Made by a program: the position numbers and the translations under genes. The notes under the pieces are model-generated. The model ran no database searches. It saw nothing but the letters and a program-made list of their open reading frames with translations, and was not told where the DNA came from. DNA of 64,000 nt from Chloroflexota bacterium. Lineage in GTDB: Bacteria; Chloroflexota; Anaerolineae; Anaerolineales; Villigracilaceae. The stretch is from positions 1-64,000 of the forward strand of contig JAJYLQ010000020.1 of NCBI GenBank assembly GCA_021787595.1. The letters run 5' to 3'. Below are positions 17,455-25,799 of the stretch, piece by piece (position 1 is the first letter of the stretch; each line of letters starts with the position of its first letter).

Positions 17455-17898
17455 TTATTTTCTCCCCCGCGCAATTTTCGCCAGCCTGCGCTTGTATGCC
17501 AAGTCGTTGAATGGACGTGAATGCTTGAGGACAGGGAAAAGTTCCATGTTGAACTCATAAGCAATCGCATGAATGGCTTCATGGCGTGAAGCGCCGCGCT
17601 TCAATAAACCGGCTAATGCTTTTTGGACTTCGGGCGGGGTGTTTTGTTCCAATTGGTTTTCGATAATGGAGTGCATATTGATGTGCAAAATCGGGTTGAC
17701 GCCGTTGACCACAAGTTCGTCCCCGCCGAGTTGATCCAAACGTTCCCAAATATCAACATATTCGTTGTGTTCTTGCATTGCCTTGACGAGAACCGCATCC
17801 TCGCCTTCTAACGGTTCGCCTTCTTTGGCGCGCAGCCATAGGTCGTGCAAATTGTCACGGCGTATGGTTCTCATAATCTCCAAACTTTCATCATTCAT
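17455..17898 (-). CDS. DUF1841 family protein
   Basis: The 147-residue protein matches DUF1841: NPILHINMHSIIENQL in the centre and RGASRHEAIHAIAYEF near residues 104-120. The HEAIHAIA motif resembles a metal site, but no activity is established for the family. It lies 90 bases upstream of the XRE gene on the same strand. Whether it belongs to the Wadjet operon or to the preceding helicase module cannot be decided from spacing alone. Confidence 0.75.
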   Translation of the reverse strand: MNDESLEIMRTIRRDNLHDLWLRAKEGEPLEGEDAVLVKAMQEHNEYVDIWERLDQLGGDELVVNGVNPILHINMHSIIENQLEQNTPPEVQKALAGLLKRGASRHEAIHAIAYEFNMELFPVLKHSRPFNDLAYKRRLAKIARGRK

Positions 17899-17989
17899 TT
17901 TTCCTCTATTTCATCGCTCTCGAATTCTTCACGCCCCTTTCCAAGTAAATACAAATTATCGGCAAAGCGACTCCAAGTGGCGCAGCGCC

Positions 17990-19891
17990 TTACTTCCTCT
18001 TGCTCAACTCATCGAACCCTTTCCTCGCCTTTTCCAGAATTGCCTCATCCCGCCAGCTCGAAGGGATCTTCAACTTCTTTTCCTCGAAGGGCTTTCCCAC
18101 GCGGATATGAAAATAGCGCGTCTTTTTATCGGGCAGGTTATATTCTTCGCGGAAGCGCGTGAGCAGGAGGTTCATCTGCCTCTCGATATCGTCCGAGGGG
18201 CGGAACACCATCCCATTCGATTCGCAGTTCCACATTTTTTCACATTCACAATTGACGGAAATCCCCTCGTCGGTCATTGCCCACCAGCGCACGGCTAATT
18301 CATGTTGCCTGTGAATCATGTAAGCGGTGATCGTCCCTTCTGCAGGATCGCAATATACCTCCACATAATCAGCCAGCGGCTTGAGCGGCGCAACAAATCT
18401 CTGCGCGGTTGGTTTCGCTTTCCAGGTTTCCTTCCGCGCGGATTTTTTGGGGGCACTCTGCGGATTGGATACCGTTTTCGCGGACGCTTCCTTCTTCGCC
18501 GAATTTGATTCTGCTTCTTCGGCCCTTCGACCCTGCTCAGGCCAGGCTTTTTTCTCGACCTCGATGGTCTTGCGCGGCTCGCCGTTCAAGGCGTGGCATT
18601 CGCCGGCATGTTCGCTGCAGGTCACACGCCCACATTCCTTGCAGCGCGTCAAACTGTGGACGCATATCGGGCGCTCACACACGACGCACTCGGTCACTTC
18701 CTGCGCGCAAGTTTGGCAATATGTCCGCTTGCACTCCACGCACTGCGGCGCGAGGCATTCCGCGTGCACCAGATGGCCGTTCTCGCAGAGGTGAAGCGTC
18801 ATCCCGCCGCGGTGACAGACATCGCAGGGCAAAGGCTCGATGATATGCAGCAGCGGATTCCACGTCACCATGCGCTTGATCGCGGATGTGCGCTTGCGAA
18901 TCTCCACCGCCAAATCTAATTTGGGCATGGCGATGATCGCCAAGTTGACCAATTCCAACTGGATCCGCAGGTGATATTTTTGCTCCACGTCCAGCAACTT
19001 GGATTCGCGCTCCGCGTTGATGACCTCGATCTTTGTTTCCAGCGCGGGGCGGCGCTCTTCATCTGCTTTTTGCAGGCGCCTTTGCGCGTCCTTGAGCAGA
19101 TCGGCATAATAGTCGCTCAAGCGCGCCCGGTCGAGCTCGAGGAAGCGTGCCAATCTTTTTTGCAGGTTCGATAAAGTTTCGCCCAGTTCATGCGGGACAG
19201 CCTGGCGTGCGCGTTCCAAAAGGGCGGAGAGAGTCTTTGGACTGAGGGCAGGCTCCCCTCTCCCGCTCGCGCTGAGCGGAGCGCCAGCGGAGACGGAGCG
19301 AGGAGAGGGGGTGAGGGCAGGCTCGTTGTTCCAAAACGCGGGCGCGGAGGGAATGTGAAGAAATTGATTCTCCTCGTCGAGAATCCCCAGCCGCTCGATC
19401 TCCGCCCCGCTGACGGAGTATCCGTTTTGCAGGTCCATCCACACCGGTAAAACCAACTCTCGTTTTTCATCGGCAACCAAACTTACCTTGAAGTTGAAGC
19501 GCACGTAATGATGCTGGTGGATTTTTTCCTTCTCGGCGGGGAGGAAAAAGATTTTCGCGTTCGGCAGCGAAAACGCTTTTTCGATCTCGGAGGCAAATCC
19601 GGGCTTGTCGGGTCTGACGTTATTGATGAAGAATTGCCCGTTCGCACTTTGTCCGCGTAATTCTTCGACAATCGTTTCGATCAGCGCGTGCCCATAATGC
19701 AAAAAGGTCACGCCCTCCTGTTGGTACGCCGCGTCGAAGACAATCTTCTGGTGCGGGAAGATTCCCCAGCGCGCCGCCGCTTCATCCGGCAGCAGGACTT
19801 CATACGCGCCGAAAGCGGGCGGCTCGACCAGCGCGCCGACCTGGCGGAAATAACCAAGCACGAGTTCTGAGAGGGAGGTATCCTGATGCAT
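17990..19891 (-). CDS. Coiled-coil protein with cysteine-rich zinc-binding centre
   Basis: I do not recognise a named family for this 633-residue protein. Residues 1-190 are globular. A coiled coil spans about 218-310 (RLQKADEERRPALETK). Residues 356-432 hold about 14 Cys plus several His in B-box/RING-like spacing (CDVCHRGGMTLHLCENGH, CVECKRTYCQTC, CVVCERPIC, CKECGRVTCSEH). A disordered, Ala/Lys-rich linker (about 440-500) and a C-terminal globular domain follow. Three repeat-derived stretches interrupt or flank the gene, including a 69-base in-frame duplication at 19243-19324. The gene lies 82 bases downstream of the SNF2-type ATPase gene on the same strand, so the two probably act together. 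Confidence 0.65.
   Translation of the reverse strand: MHQDTSLSELVLGYFRQVGALVEPPAFGAYEVLLPDEAAARWGIFPHQKIVFDAAYQQEGVTFLHYGHALIETIVEELRGQSANGQFFINNVRPDKPGFASEIEKAFSLPNAKIFFLPAEKEKIHQHHYVRFNFKVSLVADEKRELVLPVWMDLQNGYSVSGAEIERLGILDEENQFLHIPSAPAFWNNEPALTPSPRSVSAGAPLSASGRGEPALSPKTLSALLERARQAVPHELGETLSNLQKRLARFLELDRARLSDYYADLLKDAQRRLQKADEERRPALETKIEVINAERESKLLDVEQKYHLRIQLELVNLAIIAMPKLDLAVEIRKRTSAIKRMVTWNPLLHIIEPLPCDVCHRGGMTLHLCENGHLVHAECLAPQCVECKRTYCQTCAQEVTECVVCERPICVHSLTRCKECGRVTCSEHAGECHALNGEPRKTIEVEKKAWPEQGRRAEEAESNSAKKEASAKTVSNPQSAPKKSARKETWKAKPTAQRFVAPLKPLADYVEVYCDPAEGTITAYMIHRQHELAVRWWAMTDEGISVNCECEKMWNCESNGMVFRPSDDIERQMNLLLTRFREEYNLPDKKTRYFHIRVGKPFEEKKLKIPSSWRDEAILEKARKGFDELSKRK
18523..18543. 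repeat. CTTCGAC/GCTCAGG repeat inside the zinc-binding gene
   Basis: CCCTTCGACCCTGCTCAGGCC is a third member of the family at 10574-10593 and 20809-20828. On the gene's strand it reads AWPEQGRRAE, in the disordered linker, and keeps the frame. Confidence 0.65.
19243..19324. repeat. 69-base in-frame insertion with 13-base flanking direct repeat
   Basis: The 13-mer TGAGGGCAGGCTC occurs at 19243-19255 and again at 19312-19324, exactly 69 bases (23 codons) apart. Between them lies a CCCCTCTCCC/GGAGAGGGG palindromic unit. The peptide shows the duplication as EPALTPSP and later GEPALSPK. This looks like a palindromic element that entered with a target-site duplication and kept the frame. Confidence 0.75.
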
Positions 19892-19892
19892 A

Positions 19893-19936
19893 GTTGCGTG
19901 TTCCGTGTGTACTTGTTTACCTGTGTACCTTTGTAT
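19893..19936. repeat. GTTGCGTGTTCCG + TTTACCTGTGTACC repeat
   Basis: The 5' spacer of the zinc-binding gene contains GTTGCGTGTTCCGTGTGTAC followed by a TTTACCTGTGTACC run. Both units also occur together in jetD at 9893-9980. Confidence 0.6.
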
Positions 19937-19973
19937 GCGTCAATTCATCCCTCATCTTTCATCCTTTCTTTTT

Positions 19974-21821
19974 TCATTCTGCTGAGAAATCCTCTCCGAA
20001 CAACGCTTCGTCATACGCCTGCGTTTTCTGATGCGTCTTGCGCGCCGCGACCAGTTTATCGCCGAGGTGATCGAAGTTCGCACGCAGGCCTTCCGCATTT
20101 TGCGCGCCAAGCCAGGCATCCACCAGCAGATCTTCGAAGTCGCGCTCGTCTTCGATTTGACCGAGGATCATATCCATTTCGCCGATGACCAGCTCGAACA
20201 TGTTGAGTTTCTGGTCGAGGATTTCGAGCAGGTAATCTTCCACCGTGCCGCGCGCGGACAGGTTATAGATTCGCACCTCGCGCGTTTGCCCCACGCGGTG
20301 GATGCGTCCCACGCGTTGCTCGATTCGCATGGGATTCCATGGAATGTCGAAGTTGATCATCGTGCGGCAAAATTGCAGGTTGCGCCCTTCGCCTGCCGCT
20401 TCGGTGGAAAGCAAAACATTTGCGCGACTTTCGAAATCCGCGATGGCCTGATTCTTGGAGGGCATGTCCATCTCGCCGTGATATTGCACAAAATCCACGC
20501 CCATCTTTTGCAGGAGTTCGGCAAGTTTTTCCAGCGTGCGGCGAAAGTGTGTGAAGATGATGGCCTTCTCCGCAGGATCGTGCAAAATCGTTTCGAGCAA
20601 TTTCTCCAATGCTTCCGCTTTTGCCCATGAATGGATTTGAGCGGAGCGTTCCGCGAAACCAAGCAAACGCTGGCGGCTTTCTTCATTGGTGAGGCGCGCG
20701 CCAAGCGAACGCAGGGTCGCCTCAGCTGCCTTCGGGCTGCTGCCAATCTCGCGCTGGAGAGTCAGCAGCGCAAAGCGATCCGTCTGGCGAATGCCCTCAT
20801 CCCCGTCCTCCTTCGACAGGCTCAGGGCGGCGCTTCTCCCATCGGGAGAGGGAGGATGTTGTTCCCCTCCCTCAACGGGGGAGGGGTTAGGGGTGAGGGT
20901 GGAGCGCACATAGTCGCTCACCGCTTTGTAAAACTCCGCTTCTTCTTCCGAAAGATTCAAGCGCACGGTATTTGCCTGTCGCGGCGGCAGGTTGATGTGC
21001 ACCTGGCTGCGCGTGTGACGCACCATCACATCGCCGAGCAGTTCGCGCAGCTGGCCGCGATTCTTCGGCAGGCGCGGGTCACCGCTGACCACGAATTGTT
21101 TACGGAATTCGCGCGGCGTTTTCAACTGCCCGGGCTTGAGCAGCGTAATCAGGTTGTATAGTTCGTCGAGGTTATTCTCGACGGGCGTGGCGGTCAACAG
21201 CAAAATATATTTGCGCTGCAGCTCATTGACGAACTTCCACGAGGCGCTGTTGCGATTCTTGAGATGATGAGCCTCGTCCAGCACAACCATGTCAAACGGG
21301 ATTTGAGAAAGCCGGGCGCGATGTTCGGCGCGGCGCGCGGTGGCGAGCGAAGCGATCAGCAATGGAAATTTTTCCCACGCCTCCGATCCCGCCATGCGGA
21401 ATTCCGCGTCCGCCGTCGTGACGAATCCCGTCAATCCGAATTTAACCGCCAGCTCCTCGCGCCATTGTTCCACCAGCGAGGCAGGTGTCACGACCACCAA
21501 ACGCTGGACGATGTTGCGGGCGAGATATTCCTTGATGACCAATCCTGCTTCGATGGTTTTCCCCAGACCAACTTCGTCGCAGAACATCCCGCGTCCGCGG
21601 AAACGGCGCAGCATGATCTGCGCCGCGCGCGTTTGATAATCGAACGGCGTAAAACTCAACCGGTCGAGGCAGATTAACTCGTCGAAACCGCTCACCAACC
21701 GCGCGTACTCCGCCCACAGGCGCAGGCGATACGTCTCACGGCTGGCGAATTTTCCCGCGCTGATGGTTTTGAAGATGGATTCGTCAACGGGCGTTAATCG
21801 AATATCTGGTGTCGAGCTCAT
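19974..21821 (-). CDS. SNF2/RapA-like superfamily 2 ATPase
   Basis: The 615-residue protein has both RecA-like halves of a Swi2/Snf2 ATPase: Walker A FCDEVGLGKTIEAG near residue 84, DEAHHLKN, LLTATPVENN, the second-half motif FTHFRRTLEKLAELL, and NFDIPWNPMRIEQRVGRIHRVGQ (motifs V and VI). These enzymes translocate on double-stranded DNA and remodel protein-DNA contacts. A linker near residues 308-345 holds repeat-derived sequence (LTPNPSPVEGG and ALSLSKEDG). The ATG at 21821 (MSSTPDIRL) is taken, and 21839 is an alternative. It leads a two-gene set with the zinc-binding protein. Confidence 0.85.
   Translation of the reverse strand: MSSTPDIRLTPVDESIFKTISAGKFASRETYRLRLWAEYARLVSGFDELICLDRLSFTPFDYQTRAAQIMLRRFRGRGMFCDEVGLGKTIEAGLVIKEYLARNIVQRLVVVTPASLVEQWREELAVKFGLTGFVTTADAEFRMAGSEAWEKFPLLIASLATARRAEHRARLSQIPFDMVVLDEAHHLKNRNSASWKFVNELQRKYILLLTATPVENNLDELYNLITLLKPGQLKTPREFRKQFVVSGDPRLPKNRGQLRELLGDVMVRHTRSQVHINLPPRQANTVRLNLSEEEAEFYKAVSDYVRSTLTPNPSPVEGGEQHPPSPDGRSAALSLSKEDGDEGIRQTDRFALLTLQREIGSSPKAAEATLRSLGARLTNEESRQRLLGFAERSAQIHSWAKAEALEKLLETILHDPAEKAIIFTHFRRTLEKLAELLQKMGVDFVQYHGEMDMPSKNQAIADFESRANVLLSTEAAGEGRNLQFCRTMINFDIPWNPMRIEQRVGRIHRVGQTREVRIYNLSARGTVEDYLLEILDQKLNMFELVIGEMDMILGQIEDERDFEDLLVDAWLGAQNAEGLRANFDHLGDKLVAARKTHQKTQAYDEALFGEDFSAE
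20809..20900. repeat. Two adjacent in-frame repeats in the SNF2-type gene
   Basis: CCTTCGACAGGCTCAGGG (20809-20828) is followed by GGGAGAGGGAGG (about 20844-20855) and CCCCTCCCTCAACGGGGGAG with GGGGTTAGGGGTGAGGG (20864-20900). The gene reads through them as LTPNPSPVEGGEQ and ALSLSKEDG, in a loop between the two ATPase halves. Confidence 0.75.
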
Positions 21822-22240
21822 CAATATCAGCCACTCCACACAATTGGCATATTTGGGTGTGTTGCGCGCTGTTTCACGCGGATATTTCGCGCAGGATTTT
21901 CTCGATCACTTGATCGTATGTTGGAGCAAGATCCTGAAGGCGGGGCATGAGAATCTCCAAACCGAAATGGAATGGCGCAAGTGTAACATAACCGCAAAAC
22001 GGATAAAGCGAATTCAACGAGACTCATGATTGTGCGGTGCTTCCAAGCGAACGGAGTTTATCCCACCACACCGTGCTGCGCATCACCTTTGACCCGTTGC
22101 GACACCTGCGCCGCACTGCTTTTATTGCAGCGCAGGTGAGCGTGCAGTGCCTGTGGCAGATGCGTTGGGTTTTCTCGTGGCGGCGTTCAGAAGTGTAAAT
22201 CATCCTGTCTGTCTGCGTTCATCTGTGGTTAAATAGGAAC
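21822..22240. other. Divergent intergenic region, SNF2-type gene / ruvA
   Basis: No gene is visible in these 419 bases. A bulged hairpin is present (CACCTGCG at 22103-22110 with CGCAGGTG at 22131-22138), without a T-run. Promoters for both flanking genes must lie here, but I see no convincing boxes. Confidence 0.4.
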
Positions 22241-22822
22241 ATGATTGCGACCCTGCGCGGTGAAATCACCCAAATCGAAGATAATGCCCTTGTTGTCGAA
22301 GTCGGTGGCGTGGGACTACGGGTATTCGTCCCGGCGCCTTTGCGCGGACGGCTCAAGGCCGGCGAAGTTATTTTGCTCTATACCCATCTTGTCGTCCGCG
22401 AAGACGCGTTGACGCTTTATGGCTTTGAATCCCAGGCGGACCGCGATCTGTTCACCATGTTGTTGGGCGTGGATGGCGTTGGGCCGAAAGTGTCACTCTC
22501 GGTGCTGTCAGCGCTCACGCTGGACGTTGTCCAACGCGCCGTGTTCAATGAAGAAAGTGAAATTCTCAGCCGCGTGCCCGGCGTGGGGAAGAAGACGGCG
22601 CAGAAGATCGTGCTTTATCTGCATGACCGGCTCAAGCCCGCCGACGCGCTGGCGAAGGTTGCAGCGCTATCGGATAAGGACAGCGAAGTTCTGGCCGCGC
22701 TGACCGCGTTGGGCTATTCCGTCGTCGAAGCGCAGACCGCCATCCAGTCCCTGCCAAAGGACGCGCCGGATAATGTGGAGGAACGTCTGCGATTGGCGCT
22801 GCAATATTTCACGGGAAAATAA
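22241..22822 (+). CDS. ruvA: Holliday junction branch migration protein RuvA
   Basis: RuvA binds four-way DNA junctions as a tetramer and loads the RuvB motor. The 193-residue protein has the OB fold start MIATLRGEITQIEDNALVVEVGGVG, two helix-hairpin-helix motifs (LLGVDGVGPKVSLSVLS and LSRVPGVGKKTAQKIVLYL) and the C-terminal RuvB-contacting three-helix domain (EVLAALTALGYSVVEAQTAI). The length is normal. It stands alone, since no ruvB or ruvC is adjacent. The call is secure. Confidence 0.96.
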   Translation: MIATLRGEITQIEDNALVVEVGGVGLRVFVPAPLRGRLKAGEVILLYTHLVVREDALTLYGFESQADRDLFTMLLGVDGVGPKVSLSVLSALTLDVVQRAVFNEESEILSRVPGVGKKTAQKIVLYLHDRLKPADALAKVAALSDKDSEVLAALTALGYSVVEAQTAIQSLPKDAPDNVEERLRLALQYFTGK

Positions 22823-22949
22823 ATCCATCGCGTCCGAATCAAAACAGGATCAACAAAAATTCCCAGTCATTGAAACGGCTTGGAATTTGTATTGATTCTC
22901 CGAAGAGGAAATTCGTGAAAATTCGCGTGAGTTCGCGGCTAAATCTTTT

Positions 22950-24200
22950 TTAACGCGTCGTCAAATAAAAGAAATCTCTCGAATGCGCGACGAGGTAAAG
23001 TGTGGGGTCACTTTCCATTTGATCCAAAAGCTGGACGGCTTTTAGATGACTGCCAGAAGCTTCATACGTTACGAAATGGGCATAATGTTTGTTGATGTCG
23101 AGCTGCATGGCAGTGTACGCTCCAGCGTTTTGCAGGGCCTGTGCCAGCGTGGAGACCGATGTGGCGTTGCCAACCGCGTAGATCAGATAGCGCCTGTCCT
23201 GTGTAATGCCCAATCCGGTGCGCCACGTGATTGACTGGTTGCCGATGGTGTTGCCCCACAGGGAAGTGTTATCAACGTAGACCCGCGGATCCATCTGCCC
23301 GGCTTCCAGGATGGGCGGACAGTTCTGCCGCAGCGCGATCATGTTCGGGTCGCCGGGGAATAAATCCTGTCCCCACGTGCCGATTTGAACGTGTCCATCT
23401 TTATAGATCGCGACCGTCGCGATTCCCGGATACGGCGGAATAAGCGTGGTGCCATCCACGACCATTCCATATTTACCGTTGACGGCTTTGAAGCCGCCGT
23501 TGAAACCGGCAACGAGACGGCTCATATCGGCGGGCGGAATTGTTCCCAAATTCGGGATTGCATCCGTAACGTTGGTCGCGTGCGATGGTTCCAAAAATCC
23601 TGGTTCCGTATGCAACTGAAGCATCGAAAGATCAATGCGCACGAGGGCAACACCGGCGTACGGCCGCGTTGGATCGAGGTTCAATAGCGCCTGCGCCATA
23701 ACCGGCTGCCCATTCACAGCTGGACCATAGGCCTGCCAGCCGATCTGCGGATCAGCCGTGACTGCATTCGTGTTCAGCGGTGTTGGAACTACCCGTTGGA
23801 AGATGGGCTTTTGCGTAATCGCAGCGGGTTGGTTTGCCGTCTGTGTTGGCGGTGGCGCGGGTTGCAGTGTGGGTCGAGATACTGGTGTGATGACTGGAGC
23901 AGTTGGCTGTGCGACAGATTGCTGGCCGAGCGTGATGCCGGGCCTTTTGCCGTCAGCCTGATATGCTAATTGGTTGATGTTATCTTGGATCCAAAAGGAT
24001 AGGCTTTCGATGTCTGCTGTCACTTGCGGCCCGGCCATCCCCCGGATCATATCAGCGACCTGCGCGCCGGTGGACGGCGAAAGCGCCGGGACGAGGGCCA
24101 CAACACCGATCAGGGATGCAAAAGAGAAGATCGAGAAGAGTGCCGCACAGCCCCATCCGTGCCTGGAGCGCTTTTGTTTCTTTCGAACCGATTGATTCAT
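22950..24200 (-). CDS. Phosphodiester glycosidase family secreted protein, copy 1
   Basis: The protein (416 residues from the ATG at 24200) has an N-terminal membrane anchor (CAALFSIFSFASLIGVVALVPAL) and a Pro/Thr-rich linker. A C-terminal domain of the NAGPA/phosphodiester glycosidase type follows (PYAGVALVRIDLSMLQLH, VAGFNGGFKAVNGKYGM, ATVAIYKDGHVQIGTWG, AMQLDINKHYAHFVTY). The family removes N-acetylglucosamine from phosphodiesters or acts on exopolysaccharide. The start is preceded by AAGGAATT. It is about 60% similar by eye to the next gene, a tandem duplicate. The function is probably cell-surface polysaccharide processing. Confidence 0.78.
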   Translation of the reverse strand: MNQSVRKKQKRSRHGWGCAALFSIFSFASLIGVVALVPALSPSTGAQVADMIRGMAGPQVTADIESLSFWIQDNINQLAYQADGKRPGITLGQQSVAQPTAPVITPVSRPTLQPAPPPTQTANQPAAITQKPIFQRVVPTPLNTNAVTADPQIGWQAYGPAVNGQPVMAQALLNLDPTRPYAGVALVRIDLSMLQLHTEPGFLEPSHATNVTDAIPNLGTIPPADMSRLVAGFNGGFKAVNGKYGMVVDGTTLIPPYPGIATVAIYKDGHVQIGTWGQDLFPGDPNMIALRQNCPPILEAGQMDPRVYVDNTSLWGNTIGNQSITWRTGLGITQDRRYLIYAVGNATSVSTLAQALQNAGAYTAMQLDINKHYAHFVTYEASGSHLKAVQLLDQMESDPTLYLVAHSRDFFYLTTR

Positions 24201-24362
24201 GAAGGAATTCCTTTTCCTGTCCATCTGAACGTTCCCGCGCCTCAGGGCGCAAGGCGTACGAACCACCTCATCTTAACTGCCGCAAATGAATTTCGGATGA
24301 AGAACAAAAGCCAGCCTTTCGCAAAGTTCTGCGGGCAAAGTGAGCCATACGTGCAGATCGAA

Positions 24363-25634
24363 TTAGCGCCGCGTCAGATAGAAGAAATCACGCACGCTGG
24401 GCGCCAGGTACAAATGCGGGTTATAGATCATTTCTGCCAGCAGCGGTTCGCCTGTCATCGGGAATCTTTGCGATGGATCACTGGCGGGTGCGTAGGTATA
24501 AAAGTGCGCATAATACTGATTGATGTCCAATTGCATGGCGTTGTACGCGCCCGCGTTTTGTAAAGCCTCGGCCAGCGTCGCGGCAGATGTTCCGTTGCCG
24601 ACCGCGTAGATCAAATAACGGCCATCCTGTGTGAGTCCCAGGCCGGTGCGCCACGTGATATCGGAGTTGCCGGTGTAGCCCCAGGCCTTTCGATTGTCGA
24701 GATACAGCCCCGGGTTGATCTGGCCCGCATCGATCAGCGGCGGACAATTCTGTCGAAACGCGAGCATGTCCGGCGTCTGCGTGAGCTCCGTTCCCCAGGT
24801 CCCAATCACGATGTGACCATCCTGATAAATCGCCACTGTTCCAAGCCCGTCAATCGGCGGGAGCAAAGTGAAATGATTGACCATCATTCCAAAACGACCA
24901 TGCACGCCTTTGAAGCCGCCGTTGAATGCGGCGACCAAATTACTCTGATCGGCAGGCGGGATCATTCCCAGGTTGGGGATGGCCTGACCAATGCCCGATG
25001 GATGAGACGGTTCGATGTTTCCCGGCATCATGTGAAGTTGAAGTTTGGAAAGATCAATGCGGACCAGCGCGACGCCGGTATAGGAGCGCGTTGGATCCAG
25101 CAATTGCATTGCGCGCGCCATGAGCGGCTGCCCGTTCTCAACCGGACCGTAAGCCTGCCACCCGATCTGAGGCGGATCAGTGACGACATTGTTGATCGGC
25201 GTCGGCGTGGGCGAGGGCGCGCTTGTGGCTGTCGGCGCGCTGGGCGCGAACGGCGTTTTAGTAGGAGCCGGAACTGCGGGGATTATTTTGGTGGGCGGAA
25301 TCGCGGATTGATCCGTTTGACTTTGTGGCTGGCTCGACCATTGAATTTCCGGTTGCCCGCCGCTGATTTGTGAGCGGAACCGATTGAACGAATCCTGTAA
25401 TCGGTAGGATACGCTTTCCAGCGCCGCGACCGGCGCGGGGCCGACGATGGCGCGCAGCAGGTCCGCGACATCCGCGCCTGCGGACGGCGAAACCACCGGG
25501 ACAATCGCCAGTAAAAACAAAAGCGCGCAGAAGATCGTCAGCGTTCCAGATGTGAGAACGATGATCCAACCGTTAAGCGGGCGTCGTCGTTTCTGCTTCG
25601 CGCCGTAAGTGGAAAGAGCTTGCAATCGAGCCAT
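24363..25634 (-). CDS. Phosphodiester glycosidase family secreted protein, copy 2
   Basis: This 423-residue paralogue of the preceding gene has the same order: basic N-terminus, one transmembrane anchor (IIVLTSGTLTIFCALLFLLAIV), a long Pro/Thr/Ala linker and the glycosidase-type domain (YTGVALVRIDLSKLQLHMMPG, VAAFNGGFKGVHGRFGM, AMQLDINQYYAHFYTY). The PSAGADVADLLRAI segment after the anchor is also shared with copy 1. It lies just upstream of copy 1 on the same strand with 162 bases between, so the pair may be an operon. Substrate specificity is not readable. Confidence 0.78.
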   Translation of the reverse strand: MARLQALSTYGAKQKRRRPLNGWIIVLTSGTLTIFCALLFLLAIVPVVSPSAGADVADLLRAIVGPAPVAALESVSYRLQDSFNRFRSQISGGQPEIQWSSQPQSQTDQSAIPPTKIIPAVPAPTKTPFAPSAPTATSAPSPTPTPINNVVTDPPQIGWQAYGPVENGQPLMARAMQLLDPTRSYTGVALVRIDLSKLQLHMMPGNIEPSHPSGIGQAIPNLGMIPPADQSNLVAAFNGGFKGVHGRFGMMVNHFTLLPPIDGLGTVAIYQDGHIVIGTWGTELTQTPDMLAFRQNCPPLIDAGQINPGLYLDNRKAWGYTGNSDITWRTGLGLTQDGRYLIYAVGNGTSAATLAEALQNAGAYNAMQLDINQYYAHFYTYAPASDPSQRFPMTGEPLLAEMIYNPHLYLAPSVRDFFYLTRR

Positions 25635-25799
25635 GAATGATTCCTTTTGCCAGAAACAAAGCCCGTGTCAACTTCGACACGGGCCTCGTCTGCAATGCGG
25701 CGGCATGTTGCATCGCGCGAGTAAATTGTACATGAAATTTCCATAAAATTACAGTTAGTCTTTACCGGCCTGCGCTTATAATCTGTGCAGGAGGCAGAG

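Noticed and set aside
19893-19936. CRISPR-like direct repeats
   Set aside because: The repeated units are short and degenerate and lack regular spacers, so they belong to the dispersed repeat families and not to a CRISPR array.
22103-22138. Bulged hairpin upstream of ruvA as a terminator or riboswitch
   Set aside because: There is no T-run and no matching known motif. It may be a chance or repeat structure, so it is only noted in the gap entry.
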